A stretch of 64,000 bases of DNA from PALSA-607 sp963737705 (GTDB lineage Bacteria > Actinomycetota > Actinomycetes > Acidothermales > Acidothermaceae). Location: contig CAVTTP010000006.1 in assembly GCA_963737705.1 (NCBI GenBank), forward strand, positions 806,001 to 870,000, given 5' to 3'. Every line of letters begins with the position of its first letter. The stretch's first letter is position 1. The translations under genes and the position numbers were made by a program. This document shows positions 50,121 to 59,375 of this stretch, piece after piece. The notes beneath the pieces were generated by a model that was not told the origin of the DNA, did not search any database, and was given only the letters and a program-made list of their open reading frames with translations.

Positions 50121-50236
50121 TGTGTTCTCCCTCTGTCGGGGGTCTCTCGGGCTCAGACCGTCGTCAGAACCCAGCAGTCTTGGATGCAGGCGCATCGGAG
50201 CGGCTACGGAACATAGCGTGCGCACCCGGCTTTCGA

Positions 50237-51016
50237 CTAGCCGACCACCACGGCCGACAGCCGTGAAGTGACCTCAGCCTGGGCAAGAAGCCTCGCCTGC
50301 AGCGGGCTCGTGGCGAGGACGACAAGCGCTCCCTCGACGCCGACGTCGGAGTCGACCTGCGCTCCGCCAGACGGCGCTGATGCGACCGGGACTGCGATCA
50401 CCATGACGTCTGCGGCGACGACGCTGGCCACCTGAACCGCCGGGCCGGCCGTCGAGCCGGCAACTGCAGCGTCGCCGACTGCAGTGCTGGCCGCCAGGAC
50501 GTCGATTCGCTGGCCTGGTTGCAACAGCTGTGCGGCTTGCGGATCGGCCAGGCGGACGGGCGCCGAAACCAGTCCGACCGCGGGGCGAGTCAAGACGCCA
50601 TCGGTGAGCCGGAAGTCGGTCAAGGGTTCCCCGCGTCGCAGTGGTCCCGACAGTTGGCTGCCGACAAGCGCCGTGACGTCGGTTGAAGCGCCTGCGGGGA
50701 CGGCGGCTGGTGGGAGCTCGATCGTGCGCAGGTCTGCCGTCGTCAGCACGGCACCCGCGGGGAGGTCGCGAGCAGCAGCCACGACCGAGGTCGTCGGTGC
50801 GGGCTTGGGCGACAGTTGCGCGATGACAATCGCGACCGCGATGACGATCAGAACCGCGCGCACGAGCTGCCGATAGCGCCGCACCCCGATGCGAACCTCG
50901 CGCCAGAGCTGGCCGCCGGAGTGCGGGTTCGTGCGCGACGAGCGCGCGTCGCGCAGGGGAGGTGGCGCTGCGCGAAACGGCACCCACGGCAATCCCGCGC
51001 CGCCGCGCCGGGTCAC
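50237..51016 (-). CDS. SAF-domain protein (CpaB-like)
   Basis: The ~259-aa protein has a cytosolic N-terminus, a TM helix (VRAVLIVIAVAIVIAQLS) and a SAF domain (TSVVAAARDLPAGAVLTTADLRTIELPPAAVPAGA...GPLRRGEPLT). An extracytoplasmic Ala/Val-rich domain resembles CpaB of Flp pilus assembly. No pilus genes are nearby. GTG 51016 overlaps the MTA phosphorylase stop by GTGA; a longer form from 51061 is possible. Confidence 0.75.
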   Translation of the reverse strand: MTRRGGAGLPWVPFRAAPPPLRDARSSRTNPHSGGQLWREVRIGVRRYRQLVRAVLIVIAVAIVIAQLSPKPAPTTSVVAAARDLPAGAVLTTADLRTIELPPAAVPAGASTDVTALVGSQLSGPLRRGEPLTDFRLTDGVLTRPAVGLVSAPVRLADPQAAQLLQPGQRIDVLAASTAVGDAAVAGSTAGPAVQVASVVAADVMVIAVPVASAPSGGAQVDSDVGVEGALVVLATSPLQARLLAQAEVTSRLSAVVVG

Positions 51017-51828
51017 GGTAAGGCGAAGGGCAACGGCTGGCCGTCGAGTGCGTGCGAGCACTCACACGTGCGCTCAGTCGGCAGCGCCGCGATCACACCT
51101 GAGAGCAGCGAACGCAGCCGAGAGATGCTTGAGGCAAACGCCGCCAATACCTCTTGTTGACTGACGCCTTGCCCGGTCTCGACTCCTGCGTCGAGGTCAG
51201 TCACTACCGCGATCGAGGTGTAACAGAGCTCCAATTCGCGTGCGAGTACTGCCTCTGGTTGCCCGGTCATGCCGACCACGGACCAACCCTGAGCGGTGTG
51301 ATGCAGCGACTCCGCACGGCTGGAGAACCGCGGACCCTGAATCACGACCAGGGTGCCGCCGTCGTGCGGCGGCCACGATTGCGCCGCTGCTACGTCGACC
51401 ACCGCCGCCCGGCCGTGCGGGCAATAGGGGTCCGCGAAACCGACGTGTACGACCGGACCGATCGTGTCGTAGTAGGTGAACTCGCGCCCCCACGTGCGGT
51501 CGACGACCTGGTCGGGCACGACGAGGCTGCCAGGCCCGAGTTCAGGACGCAGCGACCCGACGGCACAAGGCGCAAGCACCTGCCGCACGCCCACCGATCG
51601 CAATGCCCACAAGTTCGCGCGATAGGGAACGCGATGCGGGGGGTAGCGATGGTCGCGCCCGTGGCGCGGGATGAACGCGACAGGCCGACCGCCGACCAGC
51701 CCCGTGACCACCGGCTCGCTCGGATGGCCGTACGGCGTCTCGACCGAAACGCTGACGGGGTCGTCGACAAACTCGTAAAACCCGGAGCCGCCGATCACGC
51801 CGATGGGCGACGAAAAGTCATCGTTCAT
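51013..51828 (-). CDS. mtnP: S-methyl-5'-thioadenosine phosphorylase
   Basis: The 271-aa protein has the family landmarks IGVIGGSGFYEF (phosphate/ribose site), IPRHGRDHRYPPHRVPYRANLWAL, VVPDQVVDRTWGR, VIQGPRFSSRAES and VVGMTGQPEAVLARELELCY. It cleaves methylthioadenosine with phosphate, releasing adenine for salvage, or another purine nucleoside if specificity differs. It is coupled to the downstream SAF gene. Confidence 0.87.
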   Translation of the reverse strand: MNDDFSSPIGVIGGSGFYEFVDDPVSVSVETPYGHPSEPVVTGLVGGRPVAFIPRHGRDHRYPPHRVPYRANLWALRSVGVRQVLAPCAVGSLRPELGPGSLVVPDQVVDRTWGREFTYYDTIGPVVHVGFADPYCPHGRAAVVDVAAAQSWPPHDGGTLVVIQGPRFSSRAESLHHTAQGWSVVGMTGQPEAVLARELELCYTSIAVVTDLDAGVETGQGVSQQEVLAAFASSISRLRSLLSGVIAALPTERTCECSHALDGQPLPFALP

Positions 51829-51914
51829 GCGCCGACCCTAGGTGTTCCCCACACTGTTGCAACGACGGCCCGAGCAGATGGTGGATGCCGAATTGCGGGC
51901 TGTGGACGATCCGC

Positions 51915-52388
51915 TCAGGTACTGGCGGCGGCCTTCGAGCCGCCACCGCTGGAGCCGCCACCGCTGGACCCGCCACTGGAGCCGGAGCTCGGTTTCGGGG
52001 TCGTGCTCGGCTTCGCTGAGCCGCCAGAGTCACTCGGCTTCGTAGAACTGCCCGACTCCCCGGACTTGCTCTCGGCTGCGGGCTTGCTTGCCGAGCTACT
52101 ACCCGAATCCGCCGACCCAGAGTCGGCGCTCGAGCTTGAACCCGCCCCCGAATCCGACGATGCAGATGCCGGCAAGGCCGACCCCCCGGCGTCCGACCGG
52201 CTCTTTGAATCAGCTCGACTGTCGGTGCGGTAGAAGCCTGAGCCCTTGAAGACGACGCCGACCGACGAGAAGACCTTGCGCAGCTTGCCGCCGCACGTCG
52301 GGCACACCGTGAGGGCGTCGTCGGTGAACTTCTGGACGGCCTCGAGCGGCGTGCTGCACTCGGTGCACACGTATTGATACGTCGGCAC
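51915..52388 (-). CDS. FmdB-family zinc-ribbon protein with Ser-rich tail
   Basis: The 157-aa protein begins MPTYQYVCTECSTPLEAVQ with Cys pairs CTEC and CPTCGGKLRKVF. These form the FmdB regulatory zinc ribbon, followed by the conserved FKGSGFYRTD. The last ~95 residues are a Ser/Gly/Ala/Lys low-complexity tail, as usual in actinobacterial members. It starts at a GTG with GGAGG upstream. Function is unproven. Confidence 0.85.
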   Translation of the reverse strand: MPTYQYVCTECSTPLEAVQKFTDDALTVCPTCGGKLRKVFSSVGVVFKGSGFYRTDSRADSKSRSDAGGSALPASASSDSGAGSSSSADSGSADSGSSSASKPAAESKSGESGSSTKPSDSGGSAKPSTTPKPSSGSSGGSSGGGSSGGGSKAAAST

Positions 52389-52492
52389 GACTCAGACCTC
52401 CGCTAGCACTCTCAACCTTTGATTGCTAATGATACGACGGACCCGCAAATTACCGCTCCCCTGTGTACCGCGCGTCTGCGACCGTGGTGGCC

Positions 52493-53062
52493 ATGTCGGT
52501 GGATGTGCGCCCTGCGACGGCGCAGCGGTGGGACGACGTCGCGACGCTATTCGGACGCCGGGGTGGTGACGCTTCGTCGTGCTGGTGCCAGGTCTTCGTG
52601 GGTGCAGGGCAGGGCGGAGCGTCGAGCAAACGGGACGCGCTGCACGAGCAGATCACCCGCGCAGTCGTAGCGCCAGGACTGGTCGCGTACGTCGACGATC
52701 ATCCGGTCGGCTGGACCAGGGTCGGGCCACGCTCCACTTTGCCCGGCGTTCTGAACAACAGGGCGCTCGCCCGCGTGCATCCTGACGACGACGGAACCTG
52801 GTGGGTGGCCTGCTTCAAGGTCGACAACGGCCAACGGCGCATGGGCGTCGGGCTGGCCCTACTCCGCGCGGCCGTCGAGTACGCGCGCGAGCACGGCGCC
52901 ACCGCGGTTGAAGGTCATCCCGTCGACGTCGGCTCACTCAAGGCCGCCCGGGTGTCCGGCTCTGCGATCTACACGGGCACCGTCGCGATGTTCACCGCCG
53001 CGGGCTTCACCGAGGTCGGCCGCACGTATCCAACGCGCCCAGTCATGCGCCTCGAGCTCTGA
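52493..53062 (+). CDS. GNAT-family N-acetyltransferase
   Basis: The 189-aa protein starts VDVRPATAQRWDDVATLFG. It contains the CCWCQVF-like SCWCQVFVG segment, the substrate side PVGWTRVGPR and the acetyl-CoA loop with RRMGVGLALLRAAVEYAREHGA, ending AMFTAAGFTEVGRTYPTRPVMRLEL. The substrate is unknown. ATG 52493 is preferred over GTG 52463. Confidence 0.8.
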   Translation: MSVDVRPATAQRWDDVATLFGRRGGDASSCWCQVFVGAGQGGASSKRDALHEQITRAVVAPGLVAYVDDHPVGWTRVGPRSTLPGVLNNRALARVHPDDDGTWWVACFKVDNGQRRMGVGLALLRAAVEYAREHGATAVEGHPVDVGSLKAARVSGSAIYTGTVAMFTAAGFTEVGRTYPTRPVMRLEL

Positions 53063-53074
53063 GCACTGAACTGA

Positions 53075-53096
53075 ATGAAGATATTTGCAACTTCAT
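53075..53096. promoter_or_regulatory. AT-rich inverted repeat, ArsR-type operator candidate
   Basis: ATGAAG and CTTCAT are separated by ATATTTGCAA. A -10-like TATAGT lies a few bases further (at 53099). The site is 44 bp upstream of the arsR-type gene and AT-rich in a GC-rich genome, fitting an autoregulatory operator. Confidence 0.55.
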
Positions 53097-53139
53097 ATAT
53101 AGTGATGTCGTCAATATCGGGGGCTCTGATCGGGGCGAC

Positions 53140-53481
53140 GTGCCGGTTCCGCTGTACCAGGCCAAGGCAGAGCTTTTCCGGACGCTTGGTCATCCCACCC
53201 GCATTCGCGTGCTCGAACTGCTCCAGGACGGGCCGAAGGCCGTCAGTGAGTTGCTCATGGCGCTCAATATCGAGCCGAGCAGCCTGTCGCAGCAGCTCGC
53301 TGTACTTCGCCGGGCCGGCATTGTCGTCTCCGTTCGCGAGGGGAGCGGGGTTGTCTACGAACTCGCTGGGGCCGACGTCGCGGACCTCATGCGGGCGGCG
53401 CGGCGATTCATCACGGACGTGCTTGCCGGCCAGGGTGAACTTCTCGCCGAGCTGCGCTCTTCCGACCTCTCGATGCGCTGA
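53140..53481 (+). CDS. ArsR/SmtB-family transcriptional regulator
   Basis: The 113-aa protein has a winged HTH: KAELFRTLGHPTRIRVLELLQDGPKAVSELLMALNIEPSSLSQQLAVLRRAGIVVSVREGSGVVYEL. No Cys pair of the ELCVCDL metal site is present, so it probably senses something other than As/Zn. Linkage to SulP three bases downstream suggests control of anion (sulfate or bicarbonate) uptake. Confidence 0.87.
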   Translation: MPVPLYQAKAELFRTLGHPTRIRVLELLQDGPKAVSELLMALNIEPSSLSQQLAVLRRAGIVVSVREGSGVVYELAGADVADLMRAARRFITDVLAGQGELLAELRSSDLSMR

Positions 53482-53484
53482 TCG

Positions 53485-55167
53485 GTGCACGTTTTCGCGT
53501 CGCGCGTTCGCGCTTTGCTGCCCAGACGATCCGATTGGACGTCGGGGCTGCGTGAGCGTCGCCGGAACCTGATCGCCGGTCTGACGGTGGCGGTAGTAGC
53601 GCTGCCGCTCGCGCTCGCCTTCGGAGTGGCATCGGGACTTGGTGCTAGGGCCGGATTGATTACCGCGATCGTCGCCGGGAGTCTGGCGGCAATCTTCGGC
53701 GGTTCCAACCTGCAGGTCTCGGGACCGACAGGCGCCATGACGGTGGTGCTGATTCCGGTGGTCCATCGGTATGGCGCGAACGGCGTGCTGATGGTCGGCA
53801 TGCTTGGCGGCGGTGTGCTCGTGGTAGCGGCATTCGCTGGTATGGGTCGGGCCGCTCGTTACCTGCCAGCGCCCGTCATCGAGGGATTCACCGCCGGTAT
53901 AGCTGTCGTCATCGTGTTGCAACAGGTGCCGGCAATGCTCGGAACACCAGGCACCGGCGACAAAGCGTGGCAGTCAGCGTTTCGGTCACTGCGCAAGTAC
54001 CTCGACCATCCACTCGCTGATCCACCGATCATTGCCTTGGCCGTCGCCGCTCTCATCCTCATCGGAGTCCGATGGCGCCCGGCAATACCGGTGTCGTTGG
54101 GTGTCGTCGCGCTCGCGACGGTCGTCGTCAACATCTTCGGGCTGAAGGTAGCTCGGCTCGGTTCGCTCCCGACCGCTCTGAGGGCTCCCAATGGGAGCTT
54201 CTTCGACACGCACCTGCTTACCGCCCTCATCCCGTCGGCACTTGCCGTCGCAGCGCTCGGCGCCCTTGAATCGCTGTTGTCAGCTGCTGTGGCGGACGGC
54301 CTCACGGTCGACCAGCACCACGATCCCGACCGCGAACTATTCGGCCAGGGGATCGCCAACTTGATCACGCCGTTGTTCGGTGGGGTGCCTGCCACGGGTG
54401 CGATTGCCCGCACGGCCGTCAACGCGCGCGCGGGCGCAACGTCACGACTTTCCGCACTCACGCATGCCCTGTCTCTTGCGGTCGTGGTGCTCGTTGCCGC
54501 GCCGCTCGTCGGCAAGATCCCGGTAGCCGCACTCGGCGGTGTCTTGCTCGCGACGTGCATCCAGATGGTCGAAGTCGGTTCCCTGCTGGCGATCAGCCGC
54601 GCGACTCGAGCCGATGCGTTGACGTTGGTTGCCACCTTCGCCATCACGGTCGTCGCGAACCTGGTCACCGCGGTCGCGGTCGGCATTGCCATTGCGGTCT
54701 TCCTGGCGCTGCGTTCGATTTCGCAAGCCGCTCGGCTTGACCAGGTCCCGCTCGAGCACGCCGATCATGATCAGGAAGAACACGACTTACTCGCCGAGCA
54801 CATAGTCGCGTATCGCATCGACGGCCCATTGTTTTTTGCAGCGGCGCACCGGTTTCTGCTTGAGCTCACCGAGGTCGCGTACGTGCGGATCGTGATCCTG
54901 CGCCTCTCACGTGTCACGTCGCTGGATGTCACGGGTGCACAGGTCCTGGGCGACGCGATCAATCGACTCGAGCGGCGCGGCATCACGGTTCTTTTGTCAG
55001 GAATTCGCACCGGCCACGACCAGATTCTCCAAACTCTCGGGGTTGCGGAGTCCCTCCGTGAGAGTGGCCGCGTCTTCGTCGACACTCCTGCGGCGATCAG
55101 TTACGCCCGCGACCTCGTGCGTGCTGACGCCGTCGTCCCCGAAAGGGTCGCTCTCGCCGCTGAGTGA
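53485..55167 (+). CDS. SulP-family inorganic anion transporter with STAS domain
   Basis: The 560-aa protein has 10-14 membrane helices with the SulP landmarks LIAGLTVAVVALPLALAFGVASGLG, IFGGSNLQVSGPTGAMTVVL, PAPVIEGFTAGIAVVIVLQQVP and a C-terminal STAS domain (VAYRIDGPLFFAAAHRFLLE, ILRLSRVTSLDVTGAQVL). It probably carries sulfate or bicarbonate. It follows the ArsR-type gene by three bases as an operon. Confidence 0.87.
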   Translation: MHVFASRVRALLPRRSDWTSGLRERRRNLIAGLTVAVVALPLALAFGVASGLGARAGLITAIVAGSLAAIFGGSNLQVSGPTGAMTVVLIPVVHRYGANGVLMVGMLGGGVLVVAAFAGMGRAARYLPAPVIEGFTAGIAVVIVLQQVPAMLGTPGTGDKAWQSAFRSLRKYLDHPLADPPIIALAVAALILIGVRWRPAIPVSLGVVALATVVVNIFGLKVARLGSLPTALRAPNGSFFDTHLLTALIPSALAVAALGALESLLSAAVADGLTVDQHHDPDRELFGQGIANLITPLFGGVPATGAIARTAVNARAGATSRLSALTHALSLAVVVLVAAPLVGKIPVAALGGVLLATCIQMVEVGSLLAISRATRADALTLVATFAITVVANLVTAVAVGIAIAVFLALRSISQAARLDQVPLEHADHDQEEHDLLAEHIVAYRIDGPLFFAAAHRFLLELTEVAYVRIVILRLSRVTSLDVTGAQVLGDAINRLERRGITVLLSGIRTGHDQILQTLGVAESLRESGRVFVDTPAAISYARDLVRADAVVPERVALAAE

Positions 55168-55231
55168 GGGGTACCGGCTTCATTGAAGGGGGGCCGGTCG
55201 GCGTCCGTCCGGGCGGTGAAACCATGCAGGA

Positions 55232-56209
55232 GTGCCCGCCGACGACGTTCCTCCTCTAACGACGCACACCGCGTTCACGCAGTGGGAATTCGCGCCGGTC
55301 GTGACGGTCGGCGTCATCGTCGCCGCAGTTATCTACCTGCTCGGCGTCGGCGTGGTGAGACGCCGCCATCCATCGGGGCCGTGGCCGATCCGCTGGACCG
55401 TCTCATTTCTCGCCGGTAACGCCGTCATTGTGATCGCGACGCAGAGCAGCATCGGCGCCTATGACGACGTGTTGTTCTGGATCCACATGGTGCAGCACGT
55501 CTTGCTGCTCATGGTCGCGCCGCCATTGTTACTACTTGGCCGTCCGGTCACGTTGCTGCTCCATGCGACCCGCAATCCGGTGCATACGACGGTCAAGCGC
55601 ATCGTGCGTTCTGCGCCGATCAGCGTGATCACGTTTCCGCTGCTCGGCGTCCTGCTATATATCGCGACCGTCGTCGGCACCCACCTGACCGGTTTTATGA
55701 ACGTGACCCTTCAACATCCGGTCGCACACGATCTCGAGCACGTGCTCTACCTCGTCGTCGGCTACCTCTACTTCCTGCCGCTCATCGGGCGGGAACCGAT
55801 TCGGTGGCGCCTTTCGTTTACGACTCGCTTGTTTCTGCTCGTGCTCGCGATGCCCGTCGATACGTTCACCGGCGTGGTGCTGACGCAGACGAACCACGAA
55901 CTGTTTCCTGCCTATGCCGGACGTCGAAACTGGGGGCCCAGTTTGGTCGCTGACCTCCATGCCGGGGGCGCCGTGATGTGGATCGGCGGCGACTTCGTGA
56001 TGCTCGTTATGGTGCTGATTTTGTTTGCCGGTGTGGCCCGCTCGCGTCGTCCACTCGACGGCGGTGCGTGGGTCGAATCGGCACGACAGAACTCACTCGC
56101 CGGCGGCACCTTGGCCGGCGCCCCTTCGCAAGCGTTGGACGACGACGAAGCTCAGCTCGCGGCGTACAACTCGTACCTGCAAACACTCGGGGGCGACGAT
56201 GCGACTTAG
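55232..56209 (+). CDS. ctaG: Cytochrome c oxidase assembly protein, CtaG family
   Basis: The 325-aa protein has seven to nine membrane helices and the CtaG family features HMVQHVLLLMVAPPLLLLGRP, HPVAHDLEHVLYLVVGYLYFLPLIG and HELFPAYAGRR...DLHAGGAVMWIGGD. The His residues are thought to help in copper insertion into the terminal oxidase. The GTG at 55232 has AGGA immediately before it, so the start is tentative. It overlaps the SCO gene by 11 bp. Confidence 0.82.
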   Translation: MPADDVPPLTTHTAFTQWEFAPVVTVGVIVAAVIYLLGVGVVRRRHPSGPWPIRWTVSFLAGNAVIVIATQSSIGAYDDVLFWIHMVQHVLLLMVAPPLLLLGRPVTLLLHATRNPVHTTVKRIVRSAPISVITFPLLGVLLYIATVVGTHLTGFMNVTLQHPVAHDLEHVLYLVVGYLYFLPLIGREPIRWRLSFTTRLFLLVLAMPVDTFTGVVLTQTNHELFPAYAGRRNWGPSLVADLHAGGAVMWIGGDFVMLVMVLILFAGVARSRRPLDGGAWVESARQNSLAGGTLAGAPSQALDDDEAQLAAYNSYLQTLGGDDAT

Positions 56210-56975
56210 CCGCCCGATGATCGCGGCTTTCGGTGTCATCGGTTTGATCCTCGTGGCAGCCGCGATCGGACAGTTCGCCCCGACGTCCCCGAAGAAGCCA
56301 AGCCTTTCGATCGGGACGACGTTGAACCAGGCACTCCCGTTGTCGGTGACGTCGATCAAGTTCACCGACGACACCGGCAAGCAGCTGACGCTGGCTGCGT
56401 TCAAGGGAAAGGCCGTTGTGTTCACGCCTTTCATGACGCTGTGCCAGGAGACGTGTCCGCTGACCACGAGCAACCTGCAGCAGCTCGACAAGTCGGTCAT
56501 TAAGGCGCACCAAGAGAACAATGTGCAGATGGTCATGGTGACCATCGATCCCGCGCGTGACACGGTGGCCCGGCTGCACGCGTACCGTTCGGTCGCGCAG
56601 ATCACCCAACCGAACTGGACGCTGCTGACGGCCGCGCCCGCCGATCTCACGGCGATGTGGAAGGCACTGGGCGTCGACGTCGAGAAGACGGCCGAGGACA
56701 GCCCGCCCGGCATCGACTGGATGACAGGTGCGCCGCTGACCTACGACGTCACCCACACCGACGAAGTGTTCATGCTGAACAAGTCGGGAAACGAACGGTT
56801 CCTCATCGACGGCGCACCCAATACGCAGGGCGTCGCACCGCCGGCGGTTCTCGACAAGTTCCTCGACGATCAAGGTCGCGACAACCTCGAACACCCAGAC
56901 GCCTCAACCTGGACAGTCGCCGACGCAACGACCTCTCTCGCCTGGGTGCTGGGCAAACACCTCCCGAAGGCGTAG
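56199..56975 (+). CDS. SCO1/SenC-family copper chaperone
   Basis: The 258-aa protein has an N-terminal anchor (MIAAFGVIGLILVAAAIG) and a thioredoxin fold with LCQETCPLT, whose Cys82 and Cys86 form the CxxxC copper motif, plus a conserved His in DVTHTDEVFM. It delivers copper to the oxidase CuA centre. The ATG lies inside the end of ctaG (GGGGGCGACG upstream), so the two are translated together. Confidence 0.87.
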   Translation: MRLSRPMIAAFGVIGLILVAAAIGQFAPTSPKKPSLSIGTTLNQALPLSVTSIKFTDDTGKQLTLAAFKGKAVVFTPFMTLCQETCPLTTSNLQQLDKSVIKAHQENNVQMVMVTIDPARDTVARLHAYRSVAQITQPNWTLLTAAPADLTAMWKALGVDVEKTAEDSPPGIDWMTGAPLTYDVTHTDEVFMLNKSGNERFLIDGAPNTQGVAPPAVLDKFLDDQGRDNLEHPDASTWTVADATTSLAWVLGKHLPKA

Positions 56976-57081
56976 CGCTTCCGCGATGTCGTCGTGGCGC
57001 AACTGCGTCGAGCTCAAGAGATATTCGGCTGATTGCCATCGTGCGCACGCCTACTTGAGCGTGGACAAGCTGGCACACAGA

Positions 57082-58590
57082 TCAAGATTCACCGCGGTCT
57101 CCGTACCAGGCGGCGAGTTTGCCGCGGCGGCTGACCGCTCGCAGCCGGCGTTCGGCTTCGACCCGCGCCGACGCGGTCGTCACGATCAGCAGGGCGTCGC
57201 CGCGCCGCAACTCCGTCTCGTCGATCGGCACAAAGCTCACGCCATCGCGGACGACGAGGGTGACGGCCGAACCGCGCGGTAGCCGTAACTCGAAGATCTC
57301 GACTCCATGTAACAACGAGCCGGGAGGAATGCTCAGCTGCAGCACTTCCGCATCGAGGTCCTCCAGTGGCGCCGCTTCGACGTCGATGTGCGTCGGCTCG
57401 GCCGCGACGACGAGTCCCAGCCGACGGGCCACTAGGGGCAGCGTCGGTCCCTGCACCAGCGTAAACACGACGACCAGGACGAACACCAGCCCGAACAACT
57501 CACGGCTGCGGGGAACGCTCGCTGTTACGGGGACGGTGGCCAGCACGATCGGCACGGCACCCCGCAGGCCCGCCCACGAAAGAAACAGCCGCTCAGCGCG
57601 GCCGAACGCGGCCACGCGCACCCGCCGAATTCGCAGCGGTAGCAGGGAAACGGCGACCGAAACGGGTCGGGCCAGCAGGAGCAGCGCTGAACCAACCGCG
57701 ATCGCAGGCAGGATTTCGCGGGGGAGCGCAGAAGGAATCACTAGCACTCCGAGCATCACGAACAGCGAGATCTGCGCCAGCCATGCGATCCCCTCAGCAA
57801 AACTGCGCGTCGCGGGCCGATGTGGTAGCCGTGAATTGCCGAGCAGTAGACCCGCCACGTACACCGCAAGAAATCCGGAAGCGTGTGCCAGCGCTGCTGT
57901 CGCGAAACCGGCGACGGCGAGCGCCAGTATCGCCAGCGGGTAGAGGCCGGACGCCGGCAATGCCAGTCGGCGCAGCGCCAACACTCCGAGCCAGGCCACG
58001 CCGAAACCGATCGCCGCGCCGGCGATCAGTTCGTAGCAGACCAGTGCGATAACGAGGCCTGCGTTTGTTTGTGGGTGGTGCGAGCTCAGCAACACGACCG
58101 CGATCACCGCGGGCGCATCGTTCAGTCCAGACTCGACCTCGAGCACTCCTGCGAGTCGACCGGGCAGTTTTAGCCTGCGCAGCATGGAAAACACGGCCGC
58201 CGCGTCCGTTGACGACACGATCGCGCCGAGCAGGAACGCTAGCTTCCAACTGCCTCCGAGCACGAGGTGCGCGATAAGTGCAGTCACGCTCATGCTGATC
58301 GCGACGCCGAGAGTCGACAGCAGCGCGGCCGGCACGACGGCCGGCTTCACGTCGTCCCATCGCGTTGTGAGTCCACCCTCGGCGAGGATCAGGACCAGTG
58401 CCGCGAGGCCGAGCGACTGTGCACGCCGGGCGTCGTCGAAGTGCACGATGCTTTGCAGCGCGAGGCCGATCGCGAGGTAGACGAGCAGGCCGGGCAGTCC
58501 GATGCGGGTCGCAAACCTGACCGCGAGGATCGCGGCGAGCAGCACGAGGGCGCCGAGGAGAAGCGTCAGGTCGAGCTGGGTCGCGCCCAT
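57082..58590 (-). CDS. K+/H+ (or Na+/H+) antiporter, CvrA/NhaP2-like, with TrkA-C domain
   Basis: The 502-aa protein has 12-13 membrane helices with CPA1 features: GLPGLLVYLAIGLAL, SSTDAAAVFSMLRRL, VESGLNDAPAVIAVVLLS (the ion-binding ND) and SWAGLRGAVPIVLATVP. A C-terminal TrkA-C-like domain follows (LQLSIPPGSLLHGVEIFELRLP). It exchanges K+ or Na+ for protons. It follows the cyclo-ligase gene by six bases on the same strand. Confidence 0.87.
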   Translation of the reverse strand: MGATQLDLTLLLGALVLLAAILAVRFATRIGLPGLLVYLAIGLALQSIVHFDDARRAQSLGLAALVLILAEGGLTTRWDDVKPAVVPAALLSTLGVAISMSVTALIAHLVLGGSWKLAFLLGAIVSSTDAAAVFSMLRRLKLPGRLAGVLEVESGLNDAPAVIAVVLLSSHHPQTNAGLVIALVCYELIAGAAIGFGVAWLGVLALRRLALPASGLYPLAILALAVAGFATAALAHASGFLAVYVAGLLLGNSRLPHRPATRSFAEGIAWLAQISLFVMLGVLVIPSALPREILPAIAVGSALLLLARPVSVAVSLLPLRIRRVRVAAFGRAERLFLSWAGLRGAVPIVLATVPVTASVPRSRELFGLVFVLVVVFTLVQGPTLPLVARRLGLVVAAEPTHIDVEAAPLEDLDAEVLQLSIPPGSLLHGVEIFELRLPRGSAVTLVVRDGVSFVPIDETELRRGDALLIVTTASARVEAERRLRAVSRRGKLAAWYGDRGES

Positions 58591-58596
58591 GTGGGG

Positions 58597-59172
58597 TCAG
58601 CCGTCCGCAGCAGTGCCGAAGTACCGCACCCCGCTCGGAGTCAGCGCGCCGTCGACGATGCGGTCGTGTGGTCCGAACGGCACTGAATCAAGAACCTCGT
58701 GATCGTGGACGACGGCAAGCACGGTCTGTTCGGGCCGGACCCTGGTCAGCGCCCTGTCGTACGAGCCACCCCCGCGGCCCAGGCGGTGGCCGCTCGGATC
58801 GACCGCGAGCGCGGGAACGAGGATCACCTCGGCGTCGGTGATCGCGTCGAGTCCCAACGGGGCCCCGTCAGGCACGTCCATCCAGCCCAGGTCCGCGTCG
58901 GGCAGCAACGTCGGCGCGAGCGCCCGTACTCGCTGGTCGGCCAGCCACTGGATCAAGGGCCCGGTGCCGGGCTCGGTCGCGAACGACAGGTAGACCGCGA
59001 CCACCCGCACCGGCGCCACCCCGTCGCGGATCCGCGACTGGAATTCGGCTGCGAAGACCTGGGCCAGGCTGGCCGCGATGCGGGCTCGATCGGCGTCCGT
59101 GTGGCGGCTTCGGCGCGCGAGCAATTCGCGGCGGAGGGACGTTTTGGCGGCGGCGATGTCCGAGGAGGTCAT
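58597..59172 (-). CDS. 5-formyltetrahydrofolate cyclo-ligase
   Basis: The 191-aa protein starts TSSDIAAAKTSLRRELLARR and has the family motifs VYLSFATEPGTGPLI, PDGAPLGLDAITDAEVILVPALAVD and GHRLGRGGGSYDRAL, which binds ATP and folate. It converts 5-formyl-THF to 5,10-methenyl-THF using ATP. ATG 59172 follows AGGGGGATGA; the GTG three bases earlier is equally possible. Confidence 0.9.
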   Translation of the reverse strand: MTSSDIAAAKTSLRRELLARRSRHTDADRARIAASLAQVFAAEFQSRIRDGVAPVRVVAVYLSFATEPGTGPLIQWLADQRVRALAPTLLPDADLGWMDVPDGAPLGLDAITDAEVILVPALAVDPSGHRLGRGGGSYDRALTRVRPEQTVLAVVHDHEVLDSVPFGPHDRIVDGALTPSGVRYFGTAADG

Positions 59173-59375
59173 CACTCATCCCCCTTCCTGTCCCGTTTCA
59201 CCCTGTATGTGGCTGTGGAGAAAAGACTTATCCCCCGGCTGGAGGCTTCGCAGGGAAGGGTGTCCATGCGAGCATCGCATGGGGAGTTACGCCGCAAGTT
59301 AACGACAGTGGTTGCCGAAGAGCGTGGCAACAGTTGCCGCAAAGCGTGGCGACGAACACCGGAGGTGCCGGCAGA

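Noticed and set aside
55173..55198. Possible terminator after sulP (ACCGGC with GCCGGT)
   Set aside because: A short 6-bp stem with a 14-base loop and no U-run; chance is likely at this GC content.
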